The notes: generated from the letters alone by a model not told the origin. Counted from the stretch's first letter, positions 10,530-21,612 are shown. The stretch: 64,000 nt of DNA from Liopterus haemorrhoidalis (GCA_963971575.1 OZ020624.1:6382903-6446902); one strand, 5' to 3'. Made by a program: numbers and translations.

Positions 10530-11550
10530 TTTGGCATGCTTATACAACTCTTTGATTCGCACATAGAAAAAATACTAAAACGTCAAAAAAACATATCCCC
10601 CTAAAAATATAAAAAAATGTGCTCATCGAAAAAAAAAAATATCTTTTTTAAATTCTGAGTAGAGTATCAAATGAAAGCCCTTAATACGAGGATTAACGAT
10701 CAAAATTTTATTTTTGCAAAATAAATTATTTTGATGCGATTTTTGCCAAAATTGTGCAAAACAAATTTTGTCCCACACCCTGTAGCCCAGATGGTTTAAA
10801 CTAAAAATCAGAAAAAATTCTAAGTAAATTGGTGTGAACCGGAATAGTACAACAGGATTTTTGATCAGATTATGTTTTCGGAAAATAACGCATTTTTTGT
10901 GTTTTTTGGTTGACGATGTACAAAAGTTATAGTTATGTAACACACTATACTAGAAGCCGTATCCTGGTCTAATAGTTAGATTGCTCGCTTGCTACGCAGC
11001 AAAATTGGGTTCGCTACCGGGTAGAGGAGAAAATTTTATTTTTTGTTTTATTTTTCCATGTTTATTTTGTTTTAATTATTTTGTCAAAATTCTAGTTATA
11101 TTTTGGCAAATATTGCATTTAATTCATTATCACATTAAGAGCGTAAATTTAATAACCAGTTGGAATTGTTGGAATTATATTTTCATTCTATGTGTCATGT
11201 ATACGAAACCAGAGGGGCGGAGTATATGACTTAAAACAACTGATAGAAACCATAAGCGAAATTTCCAAAATCTTAATCAACCTTGCTTTATAAAACAAAT
11301 ACTGCTCATATTTAGAAACCTAAATAATGGTATTAGGTATTCGAATAAAAATTAACAAAAAAATATTTAAAAATTTGTTTCTTAAGTTCTTAATTAACAG
11401 ACGATAAACTATTTTAAAAATATCGTTCATTTTGCCGTGATTACTACAAAGCAATATTTGTCCTACACACTCAGCATGCCGCCTTCACTTATTATATACC
11501 TACGAAACCCTGCATTGTGTGAAAATTCACACTTCACATCAATTTTATTC
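10530..11550 (+). repeat. Family A non-coding repeat, copy 2
   Basis: Contains the ordered family A blocks (GGCATGCTTATACAAC, GTGCTCATCG, CACCCTGTAGCCCAGATGG, hairpin tip GTGTGAAAATTCACAC near 11518). At 10960-11035 it holds a tRNA-like segment with TGGTCTAATAGTTAG resembling an A box and GGGTTCGCTACCGGG resembling a B box. The equivalent segment in other copies differs in sequence. Confidence 0.75.
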
Positions 11551-11678
11551 TACTGCCGGGATTAAGCGAAGTTCGTATTAACGGGGTCCGGATTAGCAAG
11601 TTTCTACATTTATAAAAGAAGAGTTCTACTAGCAGTAAATTATTTTACAAAAAATAATACCTATTAGATATACATATA

Positions 11679-12423
11679 CGAGGGATGTTTCCAAAGTTCT
11701 GGGAATTTAGCTATAATTTTTATTATTTTGTTAATTTTCGTCAATATTACAATGTAGTTTTTCAACATAATCTCCATTTAACTGAATACATTTATCCCAA
11801 CGATAAACGAATTTTTTCCTCCGTCCTCATAGAACTTTCCTATTGAGTTTCTGTTCTGGTCCCAACAGCCTTGGCACCCAGCGCGGCGAAACCTTGCTAA
11901 CGCCCAAACAATCATGCAAGATGTCATGAACTTGTCGTGTACCTATCCCTAGGCGCACACTAATTTGACGAATAGTCATTCGCTTGTCCTCTTTCAGTAG
12001 GTCTTCGACGACAATAATGTTTTTTTCATTTACCGACGTGCTTGGGCGCCGACTGCGTGGATCGTCTTCTAGTGATGTTCTACCGGTCTTAAAACGATCG
12101 ATCCACCGATAAACAGTACTTTTGGATTCTACAGACTCACCAAATACTCCTTGCAGACGCTGAATAATTTCTGATGTTTTCACACCTTCTTGCCACAAAA
12201 AGAAAATTATTGCTCTTTGAGATTTTGCTGCGTCTTCCATGGTTACAAAAACAGTGCTATGGAAACGCGTCTATATCAGTCGAACACCTAAATCAGACTG
12301 AACAATATTGCACTAGATAGTTGCATAAACATATCAAGACTTGTCTGGCACTAATAACATTGCCTATAAGTTCTGCGTAATTTAATTATAGCACATTTCC
12401 CAGAATTTAGGAAACATCCCTCG
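11679..12423 (-). mobile_element. Internally deleted mariner retaining the HTH half, copy 1
   Basis: Inverted ends share CGAGGGATGTTTCC and similar sequence for about 40 bp (11679 onward and 12423 backward). The left flank is TA; the right flank is TC, a decayed TA. Length 745 bp. It shares its internal deletion junction with the copy at 33577-34322. Confidence 0.88.
11827..12240 (-). CDS. Mariner transposase DNA-binding half (137 aa), catalytic domain deleted
   Basis: An open frame from ATG encodes the paired HTH domain of an insect mariner transposase: the first HTH with AIIFFLWQEGVKTSEIIQRL and STVYRWIDRFKTGRTSLEDD, the linker PRSRRPSTS, the second HTH with TIRQISVRLGIGTRQVHDIL, and the post-HTH WVPRLLGPEQK. 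The frame then ends. The next bases encode, in another frame, the extreme C-terminus of a transposase, so the catalytic triad was removed. A product could bind transposon ends without cutting them. Expression is unknown. Confidence 0.75.
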   Translation of the reverse strand: MEDAAKSQRAIIFFLWQEGVKTSEIIQRLQGVFGESVESKSTVYRWIDRFKTGRTSLEDDPRSRRPSTSVNEKNIIVVEDLLKEDKRMTIRQISVRLGIGTRQVHDILHDCLGVSKVSPRWVPRLLGPEQKLNRKVL

Positions 12424-13504
12424 TCAGTTTTTTTGGATTGATTATATTTTGCCAGAGACTGGCATCGACTCCAAGACCGGCGATTGAAAAGCAACAATCT
12501 AGATAACGAAATTTCCATGTACTAATAATCGTCAAAATGAACAGGTTATAGACTTATAGTGTGTTTTTTTGATTTAAGCGCAACTAGACTTTTTAAAACT
12601 AGTAATTTTTTACTCTTAAATACGTCTTTTGACCATTTTGTTTAGCAAAAACCCTCGTTAAAAAGTGAGCTCGTGATAACTTAAACTTACTAAAATAAAA
12701 TTTCCATTTAGTTCAACTTAAACATTTGGAATAGCCTTTACAGCAAGATTAAGAAGAAGAAGAGAAATGTTTTAAGCCCTTCGCAATATGTGGCTCAGAC
12801 TATATTAATATTAAATTTAGCGATGGTTATAAGACCTGTTATTACATAAAATCTCATACATTTCACAAAACAAAATTATATGTCAAAAATTTTAATAAAA
12901 TTCAATATTCAGTTTTATAAAAAATTACTAATTTTCTTGACAGCTGAAAATCAGTGAAGTAAAAGAAATTTGTCAAATTTAAGTTACCTTGATTTTTCTT
13001 ATTTCCATTCTCTCCTCTGAAGGGTGTCCACATCTCAAGAAAGAAATATTCTGAAATAAATTAATTTTTAAAATTAAATTCGTTACAAAAGAAAAAACAT
13101 ATAATCCCATGTTGTGAGTATAATTAAAAAAACTGACGTGACGTTTCTTTACATTCACTGTCCTTTTTTACCTCTGCGGTTTTACTGGCGTAACATTTTT
13201 ATCATATTATTTTTTTTTTGTTCTTTGTATGTTATGTTTAGTGTACTTGGTCTTGCGCAAACATTAATCAATTTTATCTTGTGCCTTTGTTTGAAATATT
13301 GTGTGGAAGAGAAAAAATTAAATAATAATTATGGCATTGTGTTTGATCTCAATATGAAACAAAAACAAAAAAAATGAAAAATATTGTGTATAAAATTTTG
13401 TACATACCTCTGGCATATTAGCTTTTGTAATTAGGTACTTCTGTTACTTCATTGAACAAAGAACCATTTTTTTTTTTTTTATTCATCATTGACACGAACA
13501 ATCT
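12424..13504. other. Spacer with one Tc1-type MITE end
   Basis: 12640-12745 resembles 3230-3330 and the reversed end of the element at 21613 (AGCTCGTGATAACTTAAAC, then TTTCCATTTAGTTCAACTT). A poly-T run lies at 13469-13480. The reading frame at 13114-13377 shows no recognisable family. Confidence 0.5.
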
Positions 13505-14131
13505 CATCTACTGCAATATGCAATGAATAATATAGGTGTGCCCCAAGGAACCATTTTAGGGTCACTACTTTTTGTTCTTTATATCAAGGATACTGTGAAA
13601 GTAATAAGATCGTCTAAAATAAAGCTTTTCATGGCTGACACATTATTATACATCGTGGTTAATAATATCGAAGAGGGTGTACAGTTAATGCACAGGAGTA
13701 CATAAATAGCATCTTAAAATGGCTGAATATAAATAGATTGAAACTAAACGCAAAAAATTCCAAATGCATGATAATTAACGGGAGTAGGTTACAAAATGTA
13801 TCTCTTTATGTTGATACTGATGTGATTGAAAATGTAAAAAGTATTTAGGCGTCATCATTGATAACAAGTTATATTTTAATGAGCATTTATTAAATGCGAG
13901 CCAAAAGACAGCAAAAAAAATCTTTTTCAAAACGGTTAGAAACAGATTAAACTTTATTCAAGCTGTTAATTTATTTAAAACTGTTGTTGTTCCACATGTA
14001 GATTATTGTCCTACTATTTTATTTTTATATAATGATACAAATTTAAATAAATTACAGAGATTATAAAATAAAGCAATGCGTGCAATCCTTTGAAGAAATA
14101 GATTAAACTTTATTCAGGCTGTTAATTTATT
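13505..14131 (+). pseudogene. Non-LTR reverse transcriptase fragment, plus strand
   Basis: CR1/Jockey-like RT blocks are readable: NNIGVPQGTILGSLLFVLYI, KIKLFMADTLLYIVV at the catalytic box, then in a shifted frame EYINSILKWLNINRLKLNAK, IIDNKLYFNEHL and VVVPHVDYCPTILFL. The expected FADD pair reads FMAD, so one catalytic aspartate is lost. At least one frameshift (near 13685) and several stops are present. The fragment lacks both N- and C-terminal ends and stops where a family C array begins. Confidence 0.8.
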
Positions 14132-14137
14132 TAAAAC

Positions 14138-14923
14138 TACTAGAGGCCTCAGCCCGGCTACCCCGGTCTTCTCTCCTACGTTGTTAAAACTCGTCGCTTC
14201 GTTTTAATATAATAAGGCATTTTGTCGCACTTGTCGATTATAAAACTCGTCGCTCATCTTTTTTTAACACTATTTTATGGAAATTCCGCCTGAAAATGTC
14301 TTAAGTTTTATCGTTAATTCACCTTAAATACTTAATTAGTTTTCTTCTGTCAAGAAATACCTTCAAAATGTGAAATCTTGTCACATTTTAAATTGCAAAA
14401 ATTTTACAGCTGTCATCTTTTGAAATCTTGTAAGCATATTTTTTCCTCAAAATGATATAATAATGGCCCAAATTCTTTGATAAATATTTTCTGATGCCTC
14501 AAAATATTATCTCGCACGTCAAAAAAGCTATCTTGAACCATTATCACCACTTAACACTTTGATTAACCCTGAAATTTTTAATTTATATAAATCTTTTTTT
14601 TAACACTATTTTATGGAAATTCGCCTTGCAAATGTCTTAAACTTTATCGTTAATTCACCTTAAATCCTTAATTAGTATTCTTCTGTCAAGAACCACGTTC
14701 AAAATGTGAAATCTCGTCCCATTTTAAAATGCAAAACATTTGACAGCTGTCTCCTTTTGAAACCTTGTAAGCATATTTTTGCCTCAAAATGCTCAAATAA
14801 TGGCCCAGAATCTTTGAAAAATGTTTTCTGATACCTCAAAATATTATCTCGCACGTCCAAAAAGCTATCCTGAACCATTATTACCATTTAACACTTTGAT
14901 TCTCGCCGTAAATATTCTGGACC
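14138..14923 (+). repeat. Family C tandem repeat, two units with leader
   Basis: The leader (GGCCTCAGCCCGGCTACCCC) and two units (AACACTATTTTATGG at 14266 and 14602, spacing 336 bp) match 5786-6862, including the end CTCGCCGTAAATATTCTGGA. It abuts a duplicated RT segment on its left. Confidence 0.85.
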
Positions 14924-15604
14924 CATTGACATTTTCGACCCATTCAGTTTCTTCATTTTTGATCTTTATTTTTGGAACGTTCCCAACTTTGGTTTGTTGA
15001 TGAATGATTTACCAAAATATAAAACATCTCTCTTAAGTTCATAATTCGTGAACATATTTGTTGATTTCCAAATTTCCCGTTACTGTGGTAAACAAGAGAA
15101 TTAACTCGTCCAGTGAAAAAGAACTAAATGAACCGTTCAAAAATGAACAAACCTTTTCCATTAATTGACGCAAAAGAAAAAAACTCATTAAAAGACTTGA
15201 AAACGGCAACTAAAGAGACAGGATTAACATGTGCAACATTTGAAAAAGTACTTTTTTTCAAGTGGATAGCAACTCTCTAGTTCGTAAATCCGAAGATTAT
15301 ACAGTCAGTTCTCAACTGCCATTGTTCCATTAGTCCGTCTCATTGATTTTCATACAGTAATTCCACAGACAGTCTGTCACAGCGGCGTACGTTTTAGCAC
15401 AGTCTGGGTGTGTCTCACTACTGCGTACGAAACATTTTTCTTTAATTAACTTTATACAATATTAATGATACTGATTCTATGTATTACATTCAGGATTAGA
15501 AAATTAGGCAATCAACCAAATTTTTTATTATTATTATTATTTGGGGTTTGTCAGATCTTGACAAGCATCCACTAATCGCAAACATCAGTAACCTTTTGAG
15601 CTTC
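14924..15604. other. Spacer, nothing clear
   Basis: Only a short ATT microsatellite with GTTTGTCAGATCTT (15520-15562) is notable; its reverse complement recurs at 28212-28246. No gene is seen. Confidence 0.45.
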
Positions 15605-15717
15605 ATACGAGGGTTGCCTTTTATATTTCAGGATTTGAGATCAAAACAATTAATTGTCAACAAAAGTGGCTTTATTGTTTTTAAAATATTCTCCATGAAG
15701 ATCAATACACTATAGTA
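15605..15717 (-). mobile_element. Mariner 3'-end remnant
   Basis: TA then CGAGGGTTGCCTTTTATATT resembles the ends at 25434 and at 53965, and the following 100 bp resemble a mariner transposase end with its untranslated tail. The rest is missing; the Helitron-like element starts soon after. Confidence 0.5.
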
Positions 15718-15735
15718 AGTAATAAAGAATCGTAC

Positions 15736-17076
15736 ATATATAATTAGCTAGCGTGTGTTAGTGATCTGGGTAACACTGTGACGTCATTTTTCCTAAGGTT
15801 CACGTGATTGGCTAACTGGGGACTCTTGAGGTCTCTTGATTGACAGGTATGTTGCAGATTTATTCTCTAAGAATTTAGGAATATAATTACATAGAGAAAT
15901 GTGTAGGATTTCGTAGGCATAAACCAGAAGCTATAGATACTCCTATATGATTTGACCGATATGAATAATATTTTGCAGATTTATTCTCTAAGAAACTGCG
16001 AATAAAATAACTTATATAAATGTCTAGGATTTCGTAGGCATAAGCAAGAAACTCTAGACACTACTATATCCTATGATCGATATGAAAAATATTTTGCAGA
16101 TTTATTTTTTAAGAATCTGCGGATAAAATCACGTATAGAAATGTCTAGGGTTTCGTAGGCATAAACAAGAAATTGTAGACACTCCTATACCCTATTATCG
16201 ATATGAAAAATATTTTGCAGATTTATATTCAAAGAATTTACAAATATAATTATTTACAGATATGTCTAGGGTTTCGTAGGCATAAACAAGAAACTCTAGA
16301 GACTCCTATATCCTATGATCGATATGAAAAATAATTTGCAGATTTATTCTCTAGGAAACTGCGGATAAATTTACATATAGAAATGTTTAGGGTTTCATAG
16401 GCATTAAAGAGAAACTCTAGACACGCCAATATCCTTTAACCGATATGAACAATATTTTGCAGGTTTATTCTCTAAGAATCTACAAATATAGTTACATAAA
16501 GAATTATTTAGGATTTCGTAGGCATAAAAGAGAAACTCTAGACACCCCTATATCCTTTAACCGATATAAACAATATTTTGCAGATTTATTTTCTAAGAAT
16601 CTGCGGTTAAAATAACGTATAGAAATGTCTAGGGTTTCGTAGGCATAAACAAGAAATACTAGACACTCCTATATCCTATGATCGATATGAAAAATATTTT
16701 GCAGATTTATATTCTAAGAATCTACAAATATAATTATTTTTTAGTTTTAACAATATAAGTGTAATTTGCTGAGTAAAAATGAATCGTTTTCCCATCTTAA
16801 AAAGTTCATGATTAAATTAATCTAACTATTATAATTAGCAAGTATCTATATGTAGTGTCGGTAACATTATGACGTCAATTTTTCCTAAAGTTCTCATGAT
16901 TGGCTAACTGGGGACACCCTGTCTCTTGATTGGCTGACAGGTGACAGCCTCTCTCGTGATTGGCTAACGGGTGATATCCTGTCCCGTGATTCGGGAAAAA
17001 TAAAACCAAATACACATACAAACAATTGAAAATTTTATATTATATATCCGTCATTGTTTGACGGGTAATAACCTAG
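15736..17076 (+). mobile_element. Helitron-like non-autonomous element, copy 1
   Basis: The element carries an internal array of 121-bp repeats flanked by related blocks with TGACGTCA and GATTGGCTAAC motifs. Its 3' end shows a hairpin (CCGTCA 17048-17053, 5-nt loop, TGACGG 17059-17064) followed 8 nt later by CTAG (17073-17076) and a T. That hairpin-plus-CTRR ending next to T is the hallmark of Helitrons, and internal minisatellites are known in insect Helitron-derived elements. The 5' end is approximate. The second copy, at 40284-41727, also ends CTAG next to T. Confidence 0.65.
15849..16735 (+). repeat. 121-bp tandem repeat array, about seven units
   Basis: The landmark GCAGATTTAT recurs at 15854, 15975, 16096, 16217, 16338, 16459, 16580 and 16701, exactly 121 bp apart each time (GCAGGTTTAT at 16459). 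Each unit also holds AGGRTTTCGTAGGCAT. Constant spacing with base substitutions indicates an array evolving by point mutation without recent length change. Confidence 0.95.
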
Positions 17077-17798
17077 TTTAGTATAATAATAATAATAAGT
17101 TTATTGACCCAATTACAAACTCAGTGTTTTAAGTCAGTCGATATTACAATATATTAATTTGGTATAATAAACTTTACAGATCAGAAATTACATTGATAAC
17201 TGCGGTTAAAATAACGTATAGAAATGTCTAGGGTTTCGTAGGCATAAACAAGAAATACTAGACACTCCTATATCCTATGATCGATATGAAAAATATTTTG
17301 CAGATTTATATTCTAAGAATCTACAAATATAATTATTTTTTAGTTTTAACAATATAAGTGTAATTTGCTGAGTAAAAATGAATCGTTTTCCCATCTTAAA
17401 AAGTTCATGATTAAATTAATCTAACTATTATAATTAGCAAGTATCTATATGTAGTGTCGGTAACATTATGACGTCAATTTTTCCTAAAGTTCTCATGATT
17501 GGCTAACTGGGGACACCCTGTCTCTTGATTGGCTGACAGGTGACAGCCTCTCTCGTGATTGGCTAACGGGTGATATCCTGTCCCGTGATTCGGGAAAAAT
17601 AAAACCAAATACACATACAAACAATTGAAAATTTTATATTATATATCCGTCATTGTTTGACGGGTAATAACCTAGTTTAGTATAATAATAATAATAAGTT
17701 TATTGACCCAATTACAAACTCAGCGTTTTAAGTCAGTCGATATTACAATATATTAATTTGGTATAATAAACTTTACAGATCAGAAATTACATTGATAA
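16601..17798 (+). repeat. 599-bp near-identical tandem duplication
   Basis: 16601-17199 and 17200-17798 match base for base as far as I can read, apart from one difference (CAGTGTTTT versus CAGCGTTTT, near 17130 and 17729). The unit covers the last 121-bp repeat, the Helitron-like 3' end and the first 120 bp of the 3' end of the following minus-strand retrotransposon. Very recent, or an assembly artefact. Confidence 0.93.
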
Positions 17799-17849
17799 CA
17801 TTAAACATACATTGAAAGATTTGTATATTTTATAACTTTACAAAACTGT

Positions 17850-19085
17850 GAAGTAAGAATTCCTCTATGAAATAAAATGGATTTTTAATAAAATAGTCCT
17901 TCATGACATTTTTAAATTTGTTGAAGGCCAATTGTTTGAATTGTTAACCGGAACTTTATTCATAAATTTAATGGAATAGTAGTTAACAGCATTTCTTGAT
18001 TTCGTCAGTCTCAAGAAATTGGGATAAATATTTGACTTGTTTCTTGTGTTGTAATTGTGAACTTCTGAAAAGGTAGTAAGTCCAGTTTGATTTTTATGCA
18101 TATATAAGAGGGTATAATATATGTAGATAGATGGTAGCGTCATAATTTTTAAGGTTTTAAATGAGTTTCTACAGTCAGTTCTATAAGGAATGGATGCAAG
18201 AACTCGGATAGCGCCTCTGCAATGATAAAACTCTTTTAGCTGCTGTAGAATGTCCCCATGCTAAGATGGCATATGAAATCTGGCTGGGAAACAATGCATT
18301 GTATGCCACCATAAGAACATCCCCACTAACAGAATTATAGAGGTTCCGTAAGAGAAAGGTTATGGAACATAATTTGCCTGAAAGGATGTTAACTTGGTGG
18401 TTCCATGTAAAATTAGAGTCCACATGTATACCAAGAAATCTGACATGATCCGTTTTATCAAAATTATCTTTGCGCAAGGTAATCAACATTTTTTGGGTCT
18501 TTTCAAGGTTGAGAGATAGTTTATTGGTGTCAAACTAGTATTTAGCTTTTTTTAACAAAGATTCGGTTATTGAAATGGTGTTGTTCAGACATGCAGATTT
18601 AACAACAAAAATTGTGTCGTGTGCGTATAAGATACTGATTTGATCAATAAAGGTTGGAAAATCATTTATAAAAATGATGAATAGTAAAGGTCCCAGGATG
18701 GAGCCTTGAGGAACTCCTGTATCAAGAGTCAGAAAATCTGAATTACAGTTTTTGGTGCAAACCAATTTCCTTTCTGTGAGGTAGGATTCCATAAGAGTGA
18801 TGCTGGCTTTATCAAATCCATAGCTATGAAATTTATCCAGCAGAATCTGGTGGGATACACAATCAAAGCCTTTCGAAAGATCGAGTAGTGTTGTTCAGCA
18901 AAACTCTCCAGCCTCGATGCCAGTAGATATTTCATCGATAAAAGCCAGAATTTCATCAGATGTGGATCTATTGGCTCTGAAGCCAAACTGCATATCATGA
19001 AACAATTGGTAACATTCAAAAAAGGTTATTATTTGTTTTGAAAGTATTTTCTCCAGAACTTTAGTAATATAGAGCACAAATACAC
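17850..19085 (-). pseudogene. Non-LTR reverse transcriptase with stops, frameshifts and lost catalytic Asp
   Basis: A minus-strand CR1/Jockey-like RT. Domains in order: ITKVLEKILSKQIITFFE, MQFGFRANRSTSDEIL, LLDLSKGFDCVSHQILLDKF, TLDTGVPQGSILGPLLFIIF, ILYAHDTIFVV at the catalytic box, LSLNLEKTQKM, VRFLGIHVDSNFTW, ISYAILAWGHSTAAKRVL and TLPSIYIYYTLLY. In-frame stops lie at about 18895 and 18535, and frame changes near 18206 and 17940. The catalytic YADD reads YAHD, so it is dead for more than one reason. The 3' end has an ATT-rich tail (17685-17698; duplicated at 17086-17099). The C-terminal part is related to the copy at 57433-57966. Confidence 0.9.
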
Positions 19086-19140
19086 ACTATTCTAGTGATT
19101 AACTGACGTAAAAAAAATAATCTTTTTTTATGTTTTTACA

Positions 19141-19213
19141 ATTTTTTTCGCGACCCGGCAAAATTTTTCTTCGACCCGGTGCCGGGTCGCGACCCACACT
19201 TTGGGAAACGCTG
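19141..19213 (-). mobile_element. Single hAT-type terminus
   Basis: Reversed, the sequence starts CAGCGTTTCCCAAAGTGTGG and continues with GGTCGCGACCCGG, the classic form of many animal hAT ends. No partner end was found to the left. Confidence 0.6.
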
Positions 19214-19879
19214 ATATAGACTAACACCAACATACATAATACCCACATAAAGTAATCTAATTATCAATATTTTATAAAATACAATTGCTGGTACTAATAA
19301 CCTGAATAAAAAAATATATAAATCAGGTATTATAACGTGAAATGTCCAATTTATTTTTGATTTTAAAGTTTTAGAAAGAAATAAATACAATTATAAAATT
19401 TGTATTTAATTTTTTGTTTCGACGTATTTTTATTGACAAATTTGATTTTAATGTGACGTGTCAAACCCACTAATATTTTATAAATTAAATTTTCTTACAA
19501 AATTCACTTTTATAAAATCAAGTTATTTTGTTATAAAACTTTTTTTGGAACACATATTTATAGACACCAATATTTCATATAACATAAAACTTATAAAGCC
19601 CAGAAGATCAAAACAAACTTTCTTTGAAAGCTTTTTAAAGTTGGGATCAAGGCTCTATGAAACATGTAGCGTCTATTACAGCATGCAAGTAAAATAATAA
19701 TAGGTTCCCAGCACCTAAGTGACACATACAGCAGAAAACTACATAAATAATACTCCCTCAGTCCGAAAATATGGTATACACATGTAATGTCCTGTTAGGT
19801 TCGAGAAATGATAATCATAAATTAGAGTTTAAATATTATTTATTCATCTCTAACATCTACACTAATTACTCATGTCTAA
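19214..19879. other. Spacer, nothing recognised
   Basis: AT-rich. ACTCCCTCAGTCCGAAAATA at 19752 resembles the tip of some Tc1/Stowaway-type MITEs, but I found no inverted partner. Confidence 0.4.
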
Positions 19880-19881
19880 TA

Positions 19882-20814
19882 GGGGATCGGCATGATTTTT
19901 AAATTTTTTTTTATTATATTCCTCTTGTTGCATATAAAAATAAAAAACAGTTTTTAATTTTTTTTTTTTTTAATTTGAAGGCTTAAAAAAATCATAAATG
20001 TATGTAGCGCGCGAAAACGACATGTGACGTCATACCCCTTCTAACTGACGCATGACACTACTAGCTTACCCAGCGTACATAGTCTGTGGTGAACTTATTT
20101 GTTTGTATAACTTTTATAGGTTATGTAAAGTTAGAGTGATTATAATTAAAATAAAGTTTAATTCTGTAAAAACAATTTATACATGTTTACCGAATTACAT
20201 TTTATATTAAAATATATAACCTATATTGCAGTATTTCAATTATGCCTCTAACGTTTTGTAGCTTCATGTAAACAATGTGGTAAAATTCTGACATCTAAAT
20301 TACATAAATATTTACATTTTACAGAGTTGCAGCGTTTGTTTACATAAAGTTATAGAATATAAAATAAAAATTACTTTGACACCACGTATTTCTTCAGCAT
20401 TGTAGCATTAATTATTTTTCATATATTCCATGAGCATAAATGCATCAATGTTGGGTAAATTATCACTCTGAGCCCTAACAAAATCTTTATCTGCCATTTT
20501 AATAATAAATGCATGAAAAATTGTTTAAAAACAAATACAAAACTCTCGAACAATACAATATACACACGTGTAAAGATTATGTTGTAGCTGTATCTGTGAC
20601 GTGAAACCCCTATCGTTTGACGTCATACTCAGTCGTTTTTACTCGGCAACCTTCGCTCCGTGGTCGGCTTATTTCAAATTTACAATATTTTAATTAAAAA
20701 ATTTGGCTATAGTATTAATTAAAATGTGATTTTTGTTTTGTTAGATGACATAACTAACATTAACACATCAAAATAATGTAGTTTTAAGGAAATACAAATT
20801 TTATGCGTATCCCC
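19882..20814. mobile_element. Non-autonomous DNA transposon with GGGGAT ends
   Basis: The ends read GGGGATCGGCATGATTTT and, reversed, GGGGATACGCATAAAATT, flanked by TA (19880-19881 and 20815-20816). Length 933 bp, no coding capacity. Two TGACGTCA octamers lie inside (20025 and 20618). The superfamily is uncertain: a TA duplication would suit Tc1/mariner, but the exact boundary could shift by one or two bases. Confidence 0.55.
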
Positions 20815-20877
20815 TATTACTGCTACATGTTGCATATGTCTTATTCTATGTACTCGTACTTTCTAATTTCAAAATTT

Positions 20878-21233
20878 CTATTGTAAATTATTATCAAAAT
20901 CGTTACGATATCTGGTATTGTGGTAACTACCTCGACTTCTATTCCGATTAGTTATATTAAATATTTGGGGGTCATCGTTCCGCGATACTTCTTCATCTTC
21001 TGCTGCTCTTATCGCGTCCTTTAATGATCTGTAGTTTCTGGATGAAATTATTGTACTTAATTTTGGATATCTTAGACCGTCTCCGATCTTTTAATGGCAT
21101 TTTTCTCATTTAAAGGTTTTAAAATTTGAAAATTGTCTGTATTACCGTCGGCTTGCGAAATTGTTAAATCGACAAACAATTCCTCCAATTCTTTGCCAAA
21201 ATCTTGAATTGATTTACATCCTTGCCTTCCTTA
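20878..21233 (-). pseudogene. LTR-retrotransposon gag-like fragment
   Basis: The minus strand reads CKSIQDFGKELEELFVDLTI, SQADGN, LKPLNEKNAIKR, then after a frame change GDGLRYPKLSTIISSRNYRS and LKDAIRAAEDEEVSRNDDP before a stop. This is the pattern of a Ty3/gypsy-type gag (capsid) region in insects, where a FxxGLR motif precedes a run of repeated AI-RA-EE helices. One frameshift near 21087 and loss of both ends make it a remnant. No LTR, protease or pol segment is visible nearby. The assignment rests on motif memory only. Confidence 0.55.
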
Positions 21234-21238
21234 CTTAA

Positions 21239-21453
21239 CACGTTCGCGGACCGTACGGCTATAGCCGTCCTACTTTTTTATTCAAATATACAAATGACGG
21301 CTGGGGCAGGTTTTAATTCCATTTAAGTATATGAAAACTAGTATAAACTGTCCTATCAGGAACATACCAAACACAGAAAATGTCCTATTATAAACAAAAA
21401 TCAAAAAAAGTGACATTTTGGGTACTCATTGAACAAAACTGTCCGCAAACGTG
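21239..21453. mobile_element. piggyBac-type MITE (215 bp)
   Basis: Ends CACGTTCGCGGAC and, reversed, CACGTTTGCGGAC are flanked on both sides by TTAA (21235-21238 and 21454-21457), the diagnostic piggyBac target. The short TIR plus TTAA makes this a firm call. No coding capacity. It lies directly beyond the gag-like fragment. Confidence 0.88.
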
Positions 21454-21612
21454 TTAAAATTGTGATTGACATGTCAAATATTTTGAATGTATATAATATT
21501 AATATTTATTTCATCAAACTTTCGATTATTACTCGTATAATAGTAAAAAAATATTACGATTATCAATGAAATATCCTGATAAAATATAAAAAACAAAAAA
21601 AAATATTATATA

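Noticed and set aside
11518..11540. Family A 3' hairpin as a Helitron terminus
   Set aside because: A hairpin is present, but the sequence after it (TTCACAT) lacks CTRR, and copies differ in how far homology continues.
13114..13377. 87-codon frame with hydrophobic stretches
   Set aside because: AT-rich translation with Lys-rich tail; could pass for a membrane protein but no family, promoter or homologous copy supports it.
19752..19775. ACTCCCTCAGTCCGAAAATA, resembling the tip of a Stowaway-type MITE
   Set aside because: No inverted partner was found within a reasonable distance.
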